Assembly (NCBI GenBank): GCA_002171155.1
Contig: NHHF01000044.1
Location: 1-8,103, forward strand
Source of the DNA: Betaproteobacteria bacterium TMED156
Lineage (GTDB): Bacteria; Pseudomonadota; Gammaproteobacteria; Burkholderiales; Burkholderiaceae_A
Direction of reading: 5' to 3'
DNA: 8,103 bases
In this document: positions 6,957 to 8,103 of the stretch, piece by piece
How positions within the stretch are numbered: position 1 is the stretch's first letter
How the letters are laid out: the number at the start of each line of letters is the position of its first letter
Translations under genes and position numbers: made by a program
Notes under the pieces: generated by a model
The model's input: only the letters and a program-made list of their open reading frames with translations
What the model was told of the DNA's origin: nothing
Database searches by the model: none

Positions 6957-7655
6957 ATGTCAACTTCATGGATTTCAGTCGATAGCGCTAACGGTGGAGA
7001 TTTTAAGGCTTATGTAAGTCTCCCACCATCTGGTTTTGGACCTGGGTTACTCGTGATACAGGAAATTTTTGGAGTAAATCACCATATCAAAGCAGTTTGT
7101 GATCAATATTCCAATGACGGGTTTGTTGCAGTCGCTCCTGACATATTTTGGAGACAAAAACCGCTCACCGACTTGTCATATGATGACGAAAGTATAAAAA
7201 AAGGCATGAGTTTGGCAAATAGTTTAAACATTCATTTGGCAGCAAGTGATTTACAAAGAACTGTTGAGGCTATTCGCCATATTCCATCATGCAATGGAAA
7301 AGTTGGAACAGTTGGTTTTTGCCTGGGTGGTTTACTAGCTTTTGTCTCAGCAGCAAGAGCAGGAGTTGATTCAGCTGTTTCTTACTACGGTGGTGGAATT
7401 GATAAGCATTTTAATCTTATACCTGATATCACATGTCCTATATTATTTCATTTTGCAGAAAATGATGAGTATATTGATTTAGAAACTGTAAAGAAAATAA
7501 AAAAAGCATTCAATAAAAAAAAACATACTAGAATGATTGTCCATGAGAATGCAAAGCATGGATTCAATTGTTGGAATAGATCATCCTGGAATCAAGCTAT
7601 CGCAACTACAGCCAGGGGACAAAGTTTAGTTCACCTTATGGAAAGTTTAAGATAG
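6957..7655 (+). CDS. Dienelactone hydrolase family protein (232 aa)
   Basis: Cytoplasmic alpha/beta hydrolase of the dienelactone hydrolase family (COG0412). From the ATG at 6957, Glu36 (QEIFGVN), nucleophile Cys122 (GFCLGG), Asp170 (AEND) and His201 (KHGF) fall almost exactly at the positions known for the Pseudomonas enzyme (36, 123, 171, 202), which strongly supports this start and an intact catalytic triad. GGGGG at 6948-6952 may act as a ribosome binding site with a short 4-nt spacer. The frame stays open to an ATG at 6882, which would add 25 mostly hydrophobic residues; I regard that as leader DNA because it spans the palindrome and the family does not normally have it. The classic reaction is hydrolysis of dienelactone to maleylacetate in chlorocatechol breakdown, but no other pathway gene is here, so the true substrate is open. 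A weak -10-like TATAGT lies at 6932-6937. Confidence 0.92.
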   Translation: MSTSWISVDSANGGDFKAYVSLPPSGFGPGLLVIQEIFGVNHHIKAVCDQYSNDGFVAVAPDIFWRQKPLTDLSYDDESIKKGMSLANSLNIHLAASDLQRTVEAIRHIPSCNGKVGTVGFCLGGLLAFVSAARAGVDSAVSYYGGGIDKHFNLIPDITCPILFHFAENDEYIDLETVKKIKKAFNKKKHTRMIVHENAKHGFNCWNRSSWNQAIATTARGQSLVHLMESLR

Positions 7656-7726
7656 TGATATTTAATTTATAATTGATGAAATATAAGCAAAAAAATACTA
7701 GTCATCCATATTATTTATTTGAAATT

Positions 7727-7969
7727 ATGAAAAGTTTTTTTATATTAATTTTTTCTTGTTTGCTATTACTCTCATGTGACTCCAATTCTTCAATTGTTGA
7801 ATTCAATAAAGGATTTAGCGATGGATACAAAGATGGATTAAAAAGTAATGGATGTAAAGATTTGAAAAAAAATAAAATCAAAGCAGGAGGTAGGTCGTTT
7901 AAAAATGGTTACATAAAGGGGTTTGATAATGGTGTTTTAGATTGTATAAAAATTATGCAAAGCAATTAA
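7727..7969 (+). CDS. Small lipoprotein with a two-copy aromatic/glycine repeat (80 aa), unknown function
   Basis: I do not recognise this family. The N terminus from ATG 7727 is a lipoprotein signal peptide: a Lys, a hydrophobic core, and the lipobox LLSC with Cys17 as the predicted lipidated residue. Asp18 follows at +2, which in E. coli retains lipoproteins in the inner membrane. The mature 64 residues hold two similar 12-residue blocks 32 residues apart, FNKGFSDGYKDG (26-37) and FKNGYIKGFDNG (58-69), each with aromatic-x-x-Gly steps and each followed by a cysteine (Cys43, Cys73) that could form a disulfide. A Lys-rich linker separates them. The frame is open back to TTG 7673 and ATG 7676, but those starts would put 17-18 polar residues before the signal peptide. 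No Shine-Dalgarno is obvious. It lies 71 bp after the hydrolase gene and could be co-transcribed with it. Confidence 0.7.
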   Translation: MKSFFILIFSCLLLLSCDSNSSIVEFNKGFSDGYKDGLKSNGCKDLKKNKIKAGGRSFKNGYIKGFDNGVLDCIKIMQSN

Positions 7970-8033
7970 CATGAATAAATTTTATTTATCTGTCAGAAAA
8001 AATAAAAAAATATCAAAAAAATTAATATTTATT

Positions 8034-8103
8034 TGGTAGCGGGGGCAAGATTCGAACTTGCGACCTTCGGGTTATGAGCCCGACGAGCTGCCAGACTGCT
8101 CCA
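8034..8103 (-). tRNA. Initiator tRNA-fMet (CAU), 5' end cut by the window edge
   Basis: Read on the minus strand, the sequence gives a tRNA from base 8 to the encoded CCA end. The D stem is GAGC/GCTC, the anticodon stem TCGGG/CCCGA around the loop CTCATAA (anticodon CAT), and the T arm GCAAG/CTTGC around TTCGAAT. Three consecutive G:C pairs next to the anticodon loop and the purine-11:pyrimidine-24 pair mark it as initiator rather than elongator tRNA-Met. The 3' acceptor strand is CCCCGCT followed by discriminator A. The first seven acceptor bases lie beyond 8103. Base 72 is T where E. coli has A; with the usual C1 this would still be a mismatch, the hallmark of initiators. Confidence 0.95.

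Noticed and set aside
7656..7726. Longer lipoprotein start at 7673/7676
   Set aside because: It would put a polar, non-signal sequence before a clear signal peptide, and no ribosome binding site supports it.
7975..7989. Inverted repeat ATAAAT-TTT-ATTTAT between the lipoprotein gene and the tRNA, near T-rich stretches
   Set aside because: The stem is only six A:T pairs, too weak to call a terminator in such AT-rich DNA; it may still help end convergent transcription.
8034..8103. tRNA 3' end as an attachment site for an integrated element
   Set aside because: No integrase, no repeated copy of the tRNA end and no change in composition is seen in the adjacent DNA.

Overview
The window is AT-rich (about one third G+C by eye), tightly packed bacterial DNA. 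It fits a streamlined, low-GC proteobacterium, probably a marine one. The partial tRNA at the right edge is an initiator tRNA-fMet whose anticodon arm and variable loop look gammaproteobacterial, and the longest gene is clearly related to E. coli YbbP. The taxon is an inference; nothing here fixes a genus.

Layout. Positions 60-6776, all on the minus strand, form one apparent five-gene transcription unit read right to left: a periplasmic adaptor (HlyD/MacA type), a LolD/MacB-type ATPase, two single-module FtsX/MacB-type permeases, and a large YbbP-like permease with duplicated FtsX modules. Neighbouring genes overlap by 4 nt or lie 3-26 nt apart. A good sigma70-like promoter (-35 at 6870-6865, -10 at 6847-6842) lies in front of the adaptor gene. 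The 180-bp divergent region (6777-6956) also holds a perfect 17-bp palindrome at 6884-6900, a candidate operator. On the plus strand are a dienelactone hydrolase-family alpha/beta hydrolase (6957-7655) and a small lipoprotein with an internal aromatic/glycine repeat (7727-7969). The minus-strand tRNA-fMet (8034-8103) is cut by the window edge and lacks its first 7 bases.

How the parts work together. The adaptor, ATPase and two permeases look like a MacAB-type tripartite exporter, or a lipoprotein/envelope-stress transporter, in which the permeases act as mechanotransmitters rather than channels. The YbbP-like protein adds a third permease to a single ATPase. No TolC-like outer-membrane partner is present, so one would have to be encoded elsewhere. 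The substrate cannot be read from sequence. The hydrolase and lipoprotein have no evident functional tie to the exporter.

Most notable points: the first permease has no ATG/GTG/TTG at its expected N terminus, although a strong AGGAG sits upstream and the reading frame is homologous back to the end of the ATPase gene (AUA or AUC start, or a sequence error); four of the five exporter genes start with non-ATG codons; the palindrome sits at about -57 from the predicted transcript start; and the small lipoprotein carries a two-copy repeat and Asp at +2. All the genes except the lipoprotein belong to known families. I do not see convincing evidence of a wholly new system.
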